This document shows, piece after piece, positions 24,715 to 32,181 of a DNA stretch of 32,181 bases; the stretch's first letter is position 1, and the number at the start of each line of letters is the position of its first letter. A model generated the notes under the pieces. The model ran no database searches and had not been told where the DNA came from. It saw nothing but the letters and a program-made list of their open reading frames with translations. A program made the position numbers and the translations under genes. The stretch spans positions 1 through 32,181 of the forward strand of contig CACHML010000013.1 of the NCBI GenBank assembly GCA_902580945.1, written 5' to 3'. This stretch comes from an uncultured Pelagibacteraceae bacterium (GTDB lineage: Bacteria; Pseudomonadota; Alphaproteobacteria; Pelagibacterales; Pelagibacteraceae).

Positions 24715-25525
24715 ATAATGGGGGATAATTACTAGTTATAAATTTTTTGAGTACAGTTAAAACCCTGTCTGCTTCCTCTAATAACATCATATGTCCGCAA
24801 TTATCAATAATATCAACTTGGCTTCCATCAATCAGTGATGCTAACTTCTTCCCCTCTTTAACGGGACACATTTTATCGTCTGTTGCTAGTATTGATAGTG
24901 TAGGGCATTTAATTTTTTTTGCCGCTTCGAAACCATTTTTGTAATTGTCACAAGCTCTGAAATCAACACCAAGGGTATTTTGTATAGTACGTGATTTCGC
25001 TAGCATTGTTCCCGTATTTATGTGATACAATCCAGGCACTGGGTGTCCACCAAAATGTCCTGCTGGACCGTGAGCCCAATCCATCATCAAATCTACAGCT
25101 TTTGGATCATTATTTTCTGCTAAAGAAAGCAATTGAGGGTTCATGGGTATTGCGCCAGCCCCTCCCATTAAACTTAAAGTCTTTATTTTATCAGGGTATC
25201 TTGAAGTGCATTCCACTGTTACTAAACATCCTTGAGAGTGACCAACCAAAGATGCTTCTTTGTGACCAACTGCATCAATTACAGCACTAACCCAATCAGC
25301 CATTTCTTCAATTGATTTTAAACTTTCTCCTCCTGAAAGGCCGTGACCAGGTAAATCAACTGCCAAAGAATTATATCCATGAAATGCAAAGTATCGAGTT
25401 TGAAGAACCCATGTCATATGAGTTAATCCACTTCCATGAACAAATATTATTAAAGGTTTTTTTTTATCGAACGGTCTTCCACCCGTTGAAGCATAAACTT
25501 CGCTATTATTTACTTTAAATTTCAT
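24707..25525 (-). CDS. Alpha/beta hydrolase between two metY genes
   Basis: A 272-residue serine hydrolase of the alpha/beta fold. The oxyanion block HGSG is at 30-33, the nucleophile S97 in GHSQG, the acid D216 or D217 in ATDDKMCP, and the base H245 in DNCGHMML. It lacks a signal peptide. The start overlaps the stop of the upstream metY copy by 4 nt (ATGA), implying coupled translation and a related job, perhaps hydrolysis of an ester or thioester linked to homoserine or sulfur metabolism. It is too short for, and lacks the nucleophile context of, homoserine O-acetyltransferase MetX. The substrate is not predictable. One sampled 60-base line reaches 53% GC. Confidence 0.85.
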   Translation of the reverse strand: MKFKVNNSEVYASTGGRPFDKKKPLIIFVHGSGLTHMTWVLQTRYFAFHGYNSLAVDLPGHGLSGGESLKSIEEMADWVSAVIDAVGHKEASLVGHSQGCLVTVECTSRYPDKIKTLSLMGGAGAIPMNPQLLSLAENNDPKAVDLMMDWAHGPAGHFGGHPVPGLYHINTGTMLAKSRTIQNTLGVDFRACDNYKNGFEAAKKIKCPTLSILATDDKMCPVKEGKKLASLIDGSQVDIIDNCGHMMLLEEADRVLTVLKKFITSNYPPLSS

Positions 25526-26853
25526 TGATTAGATACAAGTCTTGGTTTTCTTGCAGCTCTAAAACCAACCTCGAAATCATTTTTGATATCATCAATATCT
25601 TCAATACCAACAGACAATCTAATCATATCATGTGAAAGTCCAGCAAATTTTAATGTTGCCTCATCCATCTGTGAATGAGTTCCTGATGCAGGATGAATTA
25701 CTAAAGTTCTTGTGTCTCCCACATTTGCTAGGTGAGATGCTAGTTTTACATTATTGATAAATGCAACACCTGCTTCTTTTCCACCTTTAATACCAAATGC
25801 TATCATTGAACCTCTTCCATTAGGTAAAAGTTTTTTTGCTAACTCATGATCTGGGTGATCAGGAACACTTGGATGTGAAACCCATGCAACACTTTCATGA
25901 CTCATTAAATATTTGACCATCTCTTCTGCGTTCGAACAATGTTTTTTCATTCTAACTGATAAAGTCTCTATACCTTGTAAAACATTCCATGCATTTTGTG
26001 GACTTAAACAAGGACCAAAATCTCTCATACCTTCTGCTCTGGCTTTCATTGTAAAAGCCGTTGGACCAAATTCTTCAGCAAAAGACAAGCCGTGATATCC
26101 TTCATAAGGTTTTGTCATCGTTGGAAATTTATCATTCTGCATCCAATCAAATTTTCCACCTTCAACTAATATCCCTGCCATTGAGGACCCATGACCAGCC
26201 ATCCATTTTGTTAATGAATGAATAACTATATCAGCACCATGTTCAAACGGTTTGCATAAATAAGGAGTTTGATAAGTTGCATCAACCATCAATGGTATTC
26301 CAGCTTCATGTGCGATTTTAGCAATTTCAGGCATGTTCATTATTTCATTACCTGGGTTTCCAACTAGTTCTCCAAAAATTCCTTTCGTATTTTTTTGAAT
26401 TGCTTTTTTAAAACCTTCTGTATCTCTTGGCTTAACAAAAGTACATTTAATACCAAATTTAGGTAACGTTAATCTAAATAAATTTACAGTACCTCCGTAT
26501 AATTGTGATGATACAACTAAGTGATCACCTGCTTCACATAATGTCATTACTGCTAAAAATATTGCACTCATTCCTGAAGATGTAGCTAATGCAGCTGTGC
26601 CTCCTTCAAGTGAGGCAACTCTTTCTTCTAATACACCAACTGTTGGATTTGAAATTCTGCTATATATATGTCCACCTCTTTCTAAATTAAACAGAGCAGC
26701 AGCATGGTCAACATCATCAAACAAGTATGATGTAGTTTGGTAAATTGGCACCTGTCTTGAGCCAGCATTTTTATGTGGCTGATAACCAGCATGTAAACTT
26801 AACGTATCGAATTTATAAGTATTTGGTTTTAATTCTTTTTTTTTATCACTCAT
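25522..26853 (-). CDS. metY: O-acetylhomoserine sulfhydrylase-type PLP enzyme (copy 2)
   Basis: A 443-residue Cys/Met-metabolism PLP enzyme. The PLP Lys is K216 in IHSLTKWMAGHG and the ring Asp is D191 in DATYQTPYLCKP. The cofactor-phosphate block reads SSGMSA. The residue after the Asp is Ala where copy 1 and most relatives have Asn. It is the first gene of the minus-strand cassette, with a clear ribosome site AAAGGAG 4 nt before the ATG. Two such enzymes side by side could divide work between sulfide and methanethiol, a reasonable idea for a marine bacterium using reduced sulfur, but that is inference. Confidence 0.92.
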   Translation of the reverse strand: MSDKKKELKPNTYKFDTLSLHAGYQPHKNAGSRQVPIYQTTSYLFDDVDHAAALFNLERGGHIYSRISNPTVGVLEERVASLEGGTAALATSSGMSAIFLAVMTLCEAGDHLVVSSQLYGGTVNLFRLTLPKFGIKCTFVKPRDTEGFKKAIQKNTKGIFGELVGNPGNEIMNMPEIAKIAHEAGIPLMVDATYQTPYLCKPFEHGADIVIHSLTKWMAGHGSSMAGILVEGGKFDWMQNDKFPTMTKPYEGYHGLSFAEEFGPTAFTMKARAEGMRDFGPCLSPQNAWNVLQGIETLSVRMKKHCSNAEEMVKYLMSHESVAWVSHPSVPDHPDHELAKKLLPNGRGSMIAFGIKGGKEAGVAFINNVKLASHLANVGDTRTLVIHPASGTHSQMDEATLKFAGLSHDMIRLSVGIEDIDDIKNDFEVGFRAARKPRLVSNQ

Positions 26854-26898
26854 TTGGCTCCTTTAATTATTAGCTTAGAGAATTCCTTTTTAAAGAGG
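26854..26898 (-). promoter_or_regulatory. metY copy 2 leader with two mutually exclusive hairpins
   Basis: On the minus strand the ribosome site AAAGGAG (26864-26858) lies in TTAAAGGAG, which can pair with CTTTAA (26895-26890) plus a G-U, hiding the site. The same upstream segment can instead pair locally as CCTCTTTAAAAAGG (26898-26885), freeing it. This is switch-like geometry, but the stems are short and AT-rich. I could not match it to the SAM-II or SAM-V consensus. Confidence 0.35.
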
Positions 26899-26904
26899 TC
26901 ATTA

Positions 26905-26933
26905 TTACTAATAAATACTCATAATTCAATCAA
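26905..26933 (-). promoter_or_regulatory. Candidate promoter for the metY cassette
   Basis: On the minus strand TTGATT (26933-26928) and TAGTAA (26910-26905) are 17 nt apart, giving a leader of about 45 nt. Moderate match; the facing rplM promoter lies 30 bp away on the other strand. Confidence 0.3.
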
Positions 26934-26962
26934 CCATTCAGTCCCAAAAAAAATATAATAAA

Positions 26963-26991
26963 TTGACAATATATGTAATTATAAGTATTAA
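26963..26991 (+). promoter_or_regulatory. Promoter for rplM-rpsI
   Basis: A perfect TTGACA -35 box at 26963-26968 is followed after 17 nt by TATTAA (26986-26991). It lies 10 nt before the rplM ATG, so the 5' leader would be only a few bases. Ribosomal protein genes are expected to have strong promoters, and this is the best -35 match noticed in the window. Confidence 0.5.
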
Positions 26992-27001
26992 TCCCGCATT
27001 C

Positions 27002-27460
27002 ATGACAAAATTTGTTAAAAAAGATGAGATAAATAGCGAGTGGTTTGAAATTGACGCTAAAGGCGCCGTAGTGGGTAGACTTGCAACAGTTGTATCAAAA
27101 ATTATAAGAGGAAAAAATAAAACAAAATACACTCCTCACATGGATCACGGCGATTTTGTTGTTGTTAAAAATGTAGACCAAATAAAATTTACTGGAAACA
27201 AATTTCAAAACAAAAAGTACTATAGACACACTGGTTATCCTGGAGGAATAAAGGAAACAACACCAGAAAAATTAAGTGAGAAAAAGCCTGGTGAAGTTTT
27301 AAAATTAGCTGTCAAAAGAATGTTACCATCTGGTGCTCTAGCTAAAAAACAATTATCAAAGCTTAAGATTTACTCTGGAGCTGATCATCCTCATAGTGCA
27401 CAAAATCCAAAAGTAATTGAAATCAGCAAACTTAATGAGAAAAATATAGTTAGAAATTAA
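27002..27460 (+). CDS. rplM: 50S ribosomal protein L13
   Basis: A 152-residue large-subunit protein. I use the ATG at 27002; an in-frame TTG at 26963 coincides with the -35 box and adds unrelated hydrophobic residues. Family blocks: WFEIDAKGAVVGRLA, KYTPHMDHGDFVVV, KYYRHTGYPGGIKE, and AVKRMLPSGALAKKQL. The C-terminus SGADHPHSAQNP is typical. It is followed by rpsI after 1 nt, the universal rplM-rpsI operon. Confidence 0.97.
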   Translation: MTKFVKKDEINSEWFEIDAKGAVVGRLATVVSKIIRGKNKTKYTPHMDHGDFVVVKNVDQIKFTGNKFQNKKYYRHTGYPGGIKETTPEKLSEKKPGEVLKLAVKRMLPSGALAKKQLSKLKIYSGADHPHSAQNPKVIEISKLNEKNIVRN

Positions 27461-27461
27461 T

Positions 27462-27893
27462 ATGGAAAACAATCAAACATCATCACCAAAGATAAAATTA
27501 GATTTTAAAGATAGCAAGTATGCTACAGGGAGAAGAAAAAAATCAGTTGCTAAAGTTTGGTTAAAAAAAGGTACTGGGAAATTCTATGTTAATGGAAAAT
27601 CACTTGATGATTATTTTCCAAGAGCAAACCACAAAATGCAAATTTTAAGACCATTTGAAATAATAAATCAATCTACAGATTACGATGTTAGATCTAAAGT
27701 TGTTGGAGGGGGCCAAACTGGTCAAGCTGGTGCATTAGTACATGGTATTTCAAGAGCTCTACTTAAATTCGATGAAACGCTAAAATCAACTCTACGTAAG
27801 GAAAAACTGACAACCAGAGACTCTAGATCTGTTGAGAGAAAAAAACCAGGTAGAGCAAAAGCAAGAAGAAGCTTTCAATTTTCTAAAAGATAA
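27462..27893 (+). CDS. rpsI: 30S ribosomal protein S9
   Basis: A 143-residue small-subunit protein with the expected ATGRRKKSVAKVWLKKGTG block, DYFPRANHK, GGGQTGQAGALVHGISRAL, the RDSRSVERKKPG segment, and the C-terminal tail ending FSKR that reaches the P-site tRNA. A short extension of about 15 residues precedes the core, usual for alphaproteobacteria. It is coupled to rplM and followed by argC after 33 nt. Confidence 0.97.
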   Translation: MENNQTSSPKIKLDFKDSKYATGRRKKSVAKVWLKKGTGKFYVNGKSLDDYFPRANHKMQILRPFEIINQSTDYDVRSKVVGGGQTGQAGALVHGISRALLKFDETLKSTLRKEKLTTRDSRSVERKKPGRAKARRSFQFSKR

Positions 27894-27926
27894 TTTCTTT
27901 TTAATTTTCAACTGTTATATTAATTT

Positions 27927-28952
27927 ATGCTTAAGAAAAATGTTCTTATTTGTGGAGCAACCGGATATATAGGATTACAGTTAACAAAGCTCCTTTGTAA
28001 ACATAAACATATAAATATAAAATATTTATGTGGTAGTTCATCTGTTGGAAAAAAAATTGATTTCTATGATAAGGATTTAAAGAAGTTTAAACTACCAAAG
28101 ATTTCTAAGTTTAACAAAAAATACTTATCAGATGTAGATATTATATTTACAGCACTTCCAAATGGTGAAGCTCAATCTATATCAAAATATCTAAATAAAA
28201 ATAATCTCCTTATAGATCTTGCTGCAGATTTTAGACTCAATACTAAAAATGAATATGAGAAATGGTATAAAATTAAACATAACGCCTCAAATCTAATTAA
28301 AGACAGTATTTATTCTATTCCTGAAATAAGTGGAAAATATATAAAAAAATTTAAAATTATATCTTGTCCTGGATGTTATCCAACTACGGTATTAATTCCA
28401 CTAATCCCATTAATAAAAAGAAACCTAATTAACAACAAAACAATAATCATAGATTCTAAATCTGGTTATTCAGGAGCTGGTAGAGGTGTACATAAAAAAT
28501 ATAAAGACAAAAACTTATATGAGTCTCTTAGTGCTTATGGCCTAGCAAATCACAGACATAATTCTGAAATTCAACAAGAATTAGATTTAAAAACTAGAAA
28601 AATAAATAGATTTCATTTTACTCCACACTTAACACCAATGTTTAGAGGAATATTAAGTACTATATATGTTGATATAAAAAAGGGTGCTACCCTAAGAAAA
28701 ATTCAAAATGTTTTAACCAATCATTACAAAAGTCATAAGTTTGTGAAAATTTCTAAAATAAATACATTTTTAAGCACTAACGATGTAATTAATACTAATA
28801 ATTGTTTAATTTCAGTATGTAATAGCAAATATAAAGATAAAATAATAATATTGTGTGCAATTGATAATTTGATTAAAGGTGGTGGGGGACAAGCTGTGCA
28901 AAATATGAATTATTATTTTAAATTTAATGAAGGTGAAGGCCTAAATGTATAA
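27927..28952 (+). CDS. argC: N-acetyl-gamma-glutamyl-phosphate reductase
   Basis: A 341-residue NADPH enzyme of arginine synthesis that makes N-acetylglutamate semialdehyde. The nucleotide loop GATGYIGLQL is at about residues 10-19, and the active-site Cys is C150 in SCPGCYPTT. SGYSGAGRG and the HRHNSEIQQEL segment are further landmarks, and VCAIDN-type GGGGQAVQNMN closes the protein. It follows rpsI, an order seen in many alphaproteobacteria, and overlaps the small lipoprotein gene by 8 nt. Confidence 0.96.
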   Translation: MLKKNVLICGATGYIGLQLTKLLCKHKHINIKYLCGSSSVGKKIDFYDKDLKKFKLPKISKFNKKYLSDVDIIFTALPNGEAQSISKYLNKNNLLIDLAADFRLNTKNEYEKWYKIKHNASNLIKDSIYSIPEISGKYIKKFKIISCPGCYPTTVLIPLIPLIKRNLINNKTIIIDSKSGYSGAGRGVHKKYKDKNLYESLSAYGLANHRHNSEIQQELDLKTRKINRFHFTPHLTPMFRGILSTIYVDIKKGATLRKIQNVLTNHYKSHKFVKISKINTFLSTNDVINTNNCLISVCNSKYKDKIIILCAIDNLIKGGGGQAVQNMNYYFKFNEGEGLNV

Positions 28953-29151
28953 AAAAATACTAATCATATTATTTTTAATTATTTTATCACATTGTTCTTT
29001 AAATCATCCTGTTTCAATGTGGAAAGTTGAAGAAGAAAACGTAAATTCAGATATTACAAAATTAAATTTTGAAAATGAAACCTCTTTTGATGAGTTTAAA
29101 AGTAATGTAATTAAATATGGAGAACTAAGTGATTTTCCTAAATTAGATTAA
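28945..29151 (+). CDS. Small predicted lipoprotein, unknown function
   Basis: A 68-residue product. A short basic start (MYKK) and a hydrophobic run lead to L14-S15-H16-C17, an acceptable lipobox, leaving a mature part of about 52 residues that is acidic, with Trp26 and no recognisable domain. It begins inside argC and ends 7 nt before hom, so it is cotranscribed with two amino-acid synthesis genes. I do not recognise the family. The clear lipobox and tight packing argue that it is a real gene. Confidence 0.7.
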   Translation: MYKKILIILFLIILSHCSLNHPVSMWKVEEENVNSDITKLNFENETSFDEFKSNVIKYGELSDFPKLD

Positions 29152-29158
29152 TGAAAAA

Positions 29159-30448
29159 ATGAGTAAAAATATTAATATTGCTGTAATCGGTCTTGGTCAA
29201 ATAGGATCATATGTATACAATGAGTTAAATATTAAAAAAAAAGATATTGAAATTAAGACTGGAAAAAAAATAAAAGTTGTTGGGATCTCTGCTAAAAATA
29301 AAAACAAAAAAAGAAAATTTAAAATAAACAAAAAAATATTTTACACAAACCCTTTAGATATTTTAAAAATAAAAAATCTTCATATAATAATTGAAGCAAT
29401 CGGTTTATCAGATGGAATATCAAAGAAAGTTATTGAAACCGCTTTAAAAAATAAAATTCATGTTATTACACCAAATAAAGCACTCATATCGAAACATGGA
29501 GATAAGCTTGGTGAATTAGCTGAAAAAAATAAAGTAAATTTAGAATTCGAAGCATCTGTGGCTGGAGGTATACCAATAATTAGAACTATAAAAGAAGGTC
29601 TTGCAACTAATAAAATAACAAAAGTTTATGGAATTCTTAATGGCACATGTAATTATATTTTGTCCGAGATGGAAAAAACTAAAGATAGTTTTGTTAGTGT
29701 TTTAAAAAAAGCTCAGAACCTCGGTTATGCTGAACCTGGAAATCCTAAATTAGATTTAAATGGATATGATGCTTTGGCAAAAATAAAAATACTTTCTTCA
29801 TTAGCATTTAATAAAAAAATTTCAAAATCAAACTGTTTGATGGAAGGTATTGAAAATATTGAATTTAAAGATATTGAAATAGCCAATCAGTTAAACTTAA
29901 GAATTAAATTGCTTGGTATTACAGAGATTATTAAAAATAGTATTTTTGAGAGAGTTCATCCCTGCATGGTTAACAAAGACTCTTATATCGGAAATGTTAG
30001 TGGCGTGATGAATGCTGTAATTTTAAATGGATCACCAATAGGGGAGAGTGTTTTACAAGGTGAAGGAGCAGGACCTGGACCAACATCATCTGCGATAATG
30101 TCAGACCTGTTGTCTATTTTAAGAGGAAATATTAAATTTCCTTTTGGAATTACTAGAACAAAAAGACAAAAACCAAAAATTTTTAATAAAGATATTTCAT
30201 CTAATTCACTGTATGTAAGACTAGAAGTTAAAGATAAACCAGGAGTTTTGTCATCTATTACAAAAATTTTTGCAAACTATAAAATATCAATTCAAAGAAT
30301 TATCCAGATACCAAATAGTAAAAAAAAAACAGCATCAATTGTAATTATTACTCATGATGCAAATGAATTAAGTTCTCAAAAATGTATTAAATCTTTTAAA
30401 TTAAATCGAAACATAATTAAAAATCCAGTATTAATAAGATTATTTTAA
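29159..30448 (+). CDS. hom: Homoserine dehydrogenase with C-terminal ACT domain
   Basis: A 429-residue enzyme that reduces aspartate semialdehyde to homoserine, the branch to threonine and methionine. The NAD(P) loop is GLGQIGSY (about 11-18). VITPNKALIS, FEASVAGGIPII, the NGTCNYIL signature, GYAEPGNPKLDLNGYDA and EGAGPGPTSSAI are family blocks. An ACT domain covers about 345-429 (YVRLEVKDKPGVLSSI), suggesting feedback control, commonly by threonine. It is monofunctional, without an aspartokinase part. Its product feeds the O-acetylhomoserine pathway of the metY cassette 3 kb away. Confidence 0.96.
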   Translation: MSKNINIAVIGLGQIGSYVYNELNIKKKDIEIKTGKKIKVVGISAKNKNKKRKFKINKKIFYTNPLDILKIKNLHIIIEAIGLSDGISKKVIETALKNKIHVITPNKALISKHGDKLGELAEKNKVNLEFEASVAGGIPIIRTIKEGLATNKITKVYGILNGTCNYILSEMEKTKDSFVSVLKKAQNLGYAEPGNPKLDLNGYDALAKIKILSSLAFNKKISKSNCLMEGIENIEFKDIEIANQLNLRIKLLGITEIIKNSIFERVHPCMVNKDSYIGNVSGVMNAVILNGSPIGESVLQGEGAGPGPTSSAIMSDLLSILRGNIKFPFGITRTKRQKPKIFNKDISSNSLYVRLEVKDKPGVLSSITKIFANYKISIQRIIQIPNSKKKTASIVIITHDANELSSQKCIKSFKLNRNIIKNPVLIRLF

Positions 30449-31347
30449 TGGAACTTTATATCAAACTTTTTGAAGTTCTATTTCCAGTTTTTTTTATTGT
30501 AGGTATTGGTTATTTTCTTGGTAAAAAAAATCCAAACTTTGATACATCTTTTATAACGACTTACTCAGCTAATTTCGGTACACCATCTATAGTAATATTT
30601 TCTATATCAGCTAGTGGTGTAACTTTTGCAATGTTCTCTGAGTATTTTTTATACTCTATTATTCTTTTGACTTCTTTTTTGATCGTTGGATTAATTTTCC
30701 TATTATTAATGAAAAAAGATTATCTTAGAGAATTACCAACATTCTTTTTACCTAATACTGGTAATATGGGCATCCCAATATGTTTGTTTGCATATGGAAA
30801 ACTTGGTATGGGAATAGCCGCAGCTATATCATCATTAGTTGTTTTACTGCATTTCACTCTAAATATTTTTCTGGCTAAAAGAGAATTTGATCTAAATGTA
30901 ATAGTTAAAAGCCCATCATTTTATGCTATAATTGCAACAATCCTATTTCTGTATTACGAAATACCTTTACCAATATTTGTTTTGAATACTGTTATGCTTT
31001 TAGCTTACGGAATGATTGTAATGATTTTAATGTCTTTAGGTGTTTCTCTGACGCAAATGAAAGTTTTTTCATTTAAGGACGCTTTAATTACATCCACTGG
31101 AAGAGTTATTATAGGTCCTTTAATAGGCTTTGCTCTTATATCTTTTTTTAATTTATCTGGCTTTGCAGCAGGAGTTTTATTAATACAATCATCGATGCCT
31201 AGTGCCATTCTTTGTTATTTAGTTGCCTCTATGTATTCTCCAAAAGAAATTGTAGATAATATTTCTAGTACAATTGTTGTTTCAACTTTGATGTCTTTAA
31301 TAACAGTCCCAATAACTGTATTCTTTGCTTTAAAATACTTTAATTAA
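30448..31347 (+). CDS. AEC family permease (auxin efflux carrier-like)
   Basis: A 299-residue membrane protein with about ten hydrophobic segments in two halves. The conserved block LPNTGNMGIPICLFAYG and the later SSMPSAILCYLVASMY mark the AEC family of putative small-acid exporters. The start overlaps the hom stop (TAATG), so it is translated with hom. Family members have been linked to organic-acid transport; the substrate here is unknown, but an amino-acid-related compound would fit the position. Confidence 0.88.
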   Translation: MELYIKLFEVLFPVFFIVGIGYFLGKKNPNFDTSFITTYSANFGTPSIVIFSISASGVTFAMFSEYFLYSIILLTSFLIVGLIFLLLMKKDYLRELPTFFLPNTGNMGIPICLFAYGKLGMGIAAAISSLVVLLHFTLNIFLAKREFDLNVIVKSPSFYAIIATILFLYYEIPLPIFVLNTVMLLAYGMIVMILMSLGVSLTQMKVFSFKDALITSTGRVIIGPLIGFALISFFNLSGFAAGVLLIQSSMPSAILCYLVASMYSPKEIVDNISSTIVVSTLMSLITVPITVFFALKYFN

Positions 31348-31363
31348 GAGCTATGTTTCTTTC

Positions 31364-32181
31364 ATGAAGGCTGTGATACTCAATGCATCCGCTTGGATGA
31401 TTGTTCCTTTTATGGATGCTTTTGCTAAATATTTAAGCTCTTCTATGGATGTTTTGCAAATTACTTGGGCTAGATATTTTTTTACAGTTGTTTTTGCTCT
31501 TTTAATAATGCTTATTTTTGATAGAAAATCTTTAGTTTGGAGTAAAAAACCTTTACTCCAATTGATAAGAGGGTTAATTTTTGTCTTTTCCACTTATTTA
31601 TTCTTTTATGCAATTTCTGAAATTTCATTACCAAAAGCACTTACACTAGCATTTGTTGCTCCTATATGTGTAACTGCAATGTCACCTTTTTTTCTAAATG
31701 AAAAGGTGGGTTTAAGAAGGTGGACTGCTGTATCTATGGGTTTTATAGGTACCTTAATTGTAATCAGACCAGGGTTTATAGAGATTAATTTAGCTACTTT
31801 AGCTGCCTTGGGTAATGGTATTTGCTATGGGTTTTACTTAATTATTACTCGAAAATTAAGTTCATCAGATAATTCACTTTTGACTTTGTTATTTGCTGGA
31901 ACAGTAGGGACTATAGTAATGTCTTTCTTTATGCCAGGTGTCTGGATACAACCATCTAATAGTCAGTGGATTATGATGGCTTTAATTGGCTTTATAGCTG
32001 CAATTGCACATCTTTTTATAATTCTATCATTAAAATTAGCAGATGCCTCTAAACTTGCTCCTCTTGGATATACTGAAATTATTACTAATATTTTGCTTAG
32101 TTATTATATATTCAATGAATTGCCAGATAATTGGACATATTTGGGGCTTTTTATAATTGTTCTTTGTGGTTTATATATATC
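31364..32181 (+). CDS. DMT superfamily (EamA) permease, 3' end cut by window
   Basis: An open frame from the ATG at 31364 runs past the window end with at least 272 residues and no stop. About nine to ten hydrophobic segments appear in two EamA halves. PKALTLAFVAPICVTAMSP and the repeat-like ASKLAPLGYTEIITN are typical of DMT permeases of the S-adenosylmethionine uptake/RhaT-like group. A nearby upstream ATG at 31353 is out of frame and stops at once. It follows the AEC gene after 16 nt on the same strand. The substrate is unknown; it is not closely similar to the RarD-type protein in this window. Confidence 0.88.
   Translation, partial: MKAVILNASAWMIVPFMDAFAKYLSSSMDVLQITWARYFFTVVFALLIMLIFDRKSLVWSKKPLLQLIRGLIFVFSTYLFFYAISEISLPKALTLAFVAPICVTAMSPFFLNEKVGLRRWTAVSMGFIGTLIVIRPGFIEINLATLAALGNGICYGFYLIITRKLSSSDNSLLTLLFAGTVGTIVMSFFMPGVWIQPSNSQWIMMALIGFIAAIAHLFIILSLKLADASKLAPLGYTEIITNILLSYYIFNELPDNWTYLGLFIIVLCGLYI

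Noticed and set aside
24991..25290. Open frames antisense to the hydrolase and metY genes
   Set aside because: They lie wholly within conserved genes, have no recognisable domains, and are explained by the higher GC and codon pattern of the opposite strand.
24707..25525. Alpha/beta hydrolase as homoserine O-acetyltransferase (MetX)
   Set aside because: The position between metY genes is suggestive, but at 272 residues it is about 100 shorter than MetX, and the nucleophile sits in GHSQG rather than the MetX-type GGSMGG context.
26854..26962. SAM-II or SAM-V riboswitch upstream of metY copy 2
   Set aside because: A GCTAA motif near the ribosome site resembles the 3' part of SAM-II, but I could not find the matching first stem and loop. 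It needs a covariance search, so it is not annotated as a riboswitch.
26963..27001. Upstream TTG start for rplM
   Set aside because: It coincides with a perfect -35 box and adds a hydrophobic stretch absent from L13. The ATG at 27002 is chosen.

Overview
The window is a gene-dense, AT-rich chromosomal segment from an alphaproteobacterium with a streamlined genome. A marine Pelagibacterales (SAR11)-like organism is the best guess. Most genes sampled by hand count run about 20-30% GC, spacers are tiny, start/stop overlaps are common and proteins are rich in Lys, Asn and Ile. The alphaproteobacterial assignment rests on an NDUFS4-type complex I subunit, a ubiquinol-cytochrome c chaperone, SdhE, CtaA, and the clusters mltB-rlpA-dac-tmk-holB-metG-tatD-MBL and bamE/UQCC-rpmF-plsX-ihfA-merR. 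The lineage is inferred from gene content and base composition; no phylogeny was run.

Layout. 1-4.9 kb: the 3' part of tgt, tRNA-Lys, an M48 metalloprotease, a DUF502 membrane protein, recG, sdhE and tRNA-Ser. 5.0-13.4 kb: one long plus-strand run, rarD, then cell-wall genes (mltB, rlpA-like, D,D-carboxypeptidase), then tmk, holB, metG, tatD and an MBL hydrolase, almost all with 4-14 nt overlaps. 13.4-15.7 kb, minus strand: a glutathione peroxidase, nhaA and a zinc-ribbon membrane protein. 15.75-19.0 kb: tRNA-Pro, an extremely AT-rich FkbM methyltransferase, an NDUFS4-type protein, an SbmA/BacA-type transporter, class II fructose-bisphosphatase and tRNA-Glu. 19.0-23.3 kb: bamE (minus) back to back with the cytochrome bc1 chaperone, then rpmF, plsX, ihfA, a MerR-type regulator and rpmG, a minus-strand chorismate mutase, and ctaA. 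23.3-26.9 kb: a minus-strand cassette of two divergent O-acetylhomoserine sulfhydrylase-type genes flanking an alpha/beta hydrolase, with clearly higher GC. 27.0-32.2 kb: rplM-rpsI, argC, a small lipoprotein, hom, an AEC permease and a DMT permease cut by the window end.

Functional links. hom supplies homoserine, the precursor of the O-acetylhomoserine that the two MetY-type enzymes would use, so methionine/sulfur-amino-acid synthesis is spread over the last 9 kb. Respiratory-chain assembly recurs (sdhE, NDUFS4-type, UQCC-type, ctaA). Envelope maintenance is represented by mltB, rlpA, dac, bamE and M48.

There is no gene-free stretch over 300 bases, and I see no CRISPR array, transposase, integrase, phage gene or defence system. 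I do not see a clearly new biological system. The strongest oddities are a queuine tRNA-ribosyltransferase in which all four zinc ligands are replaced, a degenerate RlpA, the metY-hydrolase-metY cassette with structured leaders, divergent gene pairs with 0-28 bp between start codons, and loss of fabH and the DUF177 gene from an otherwise conserved cluster.
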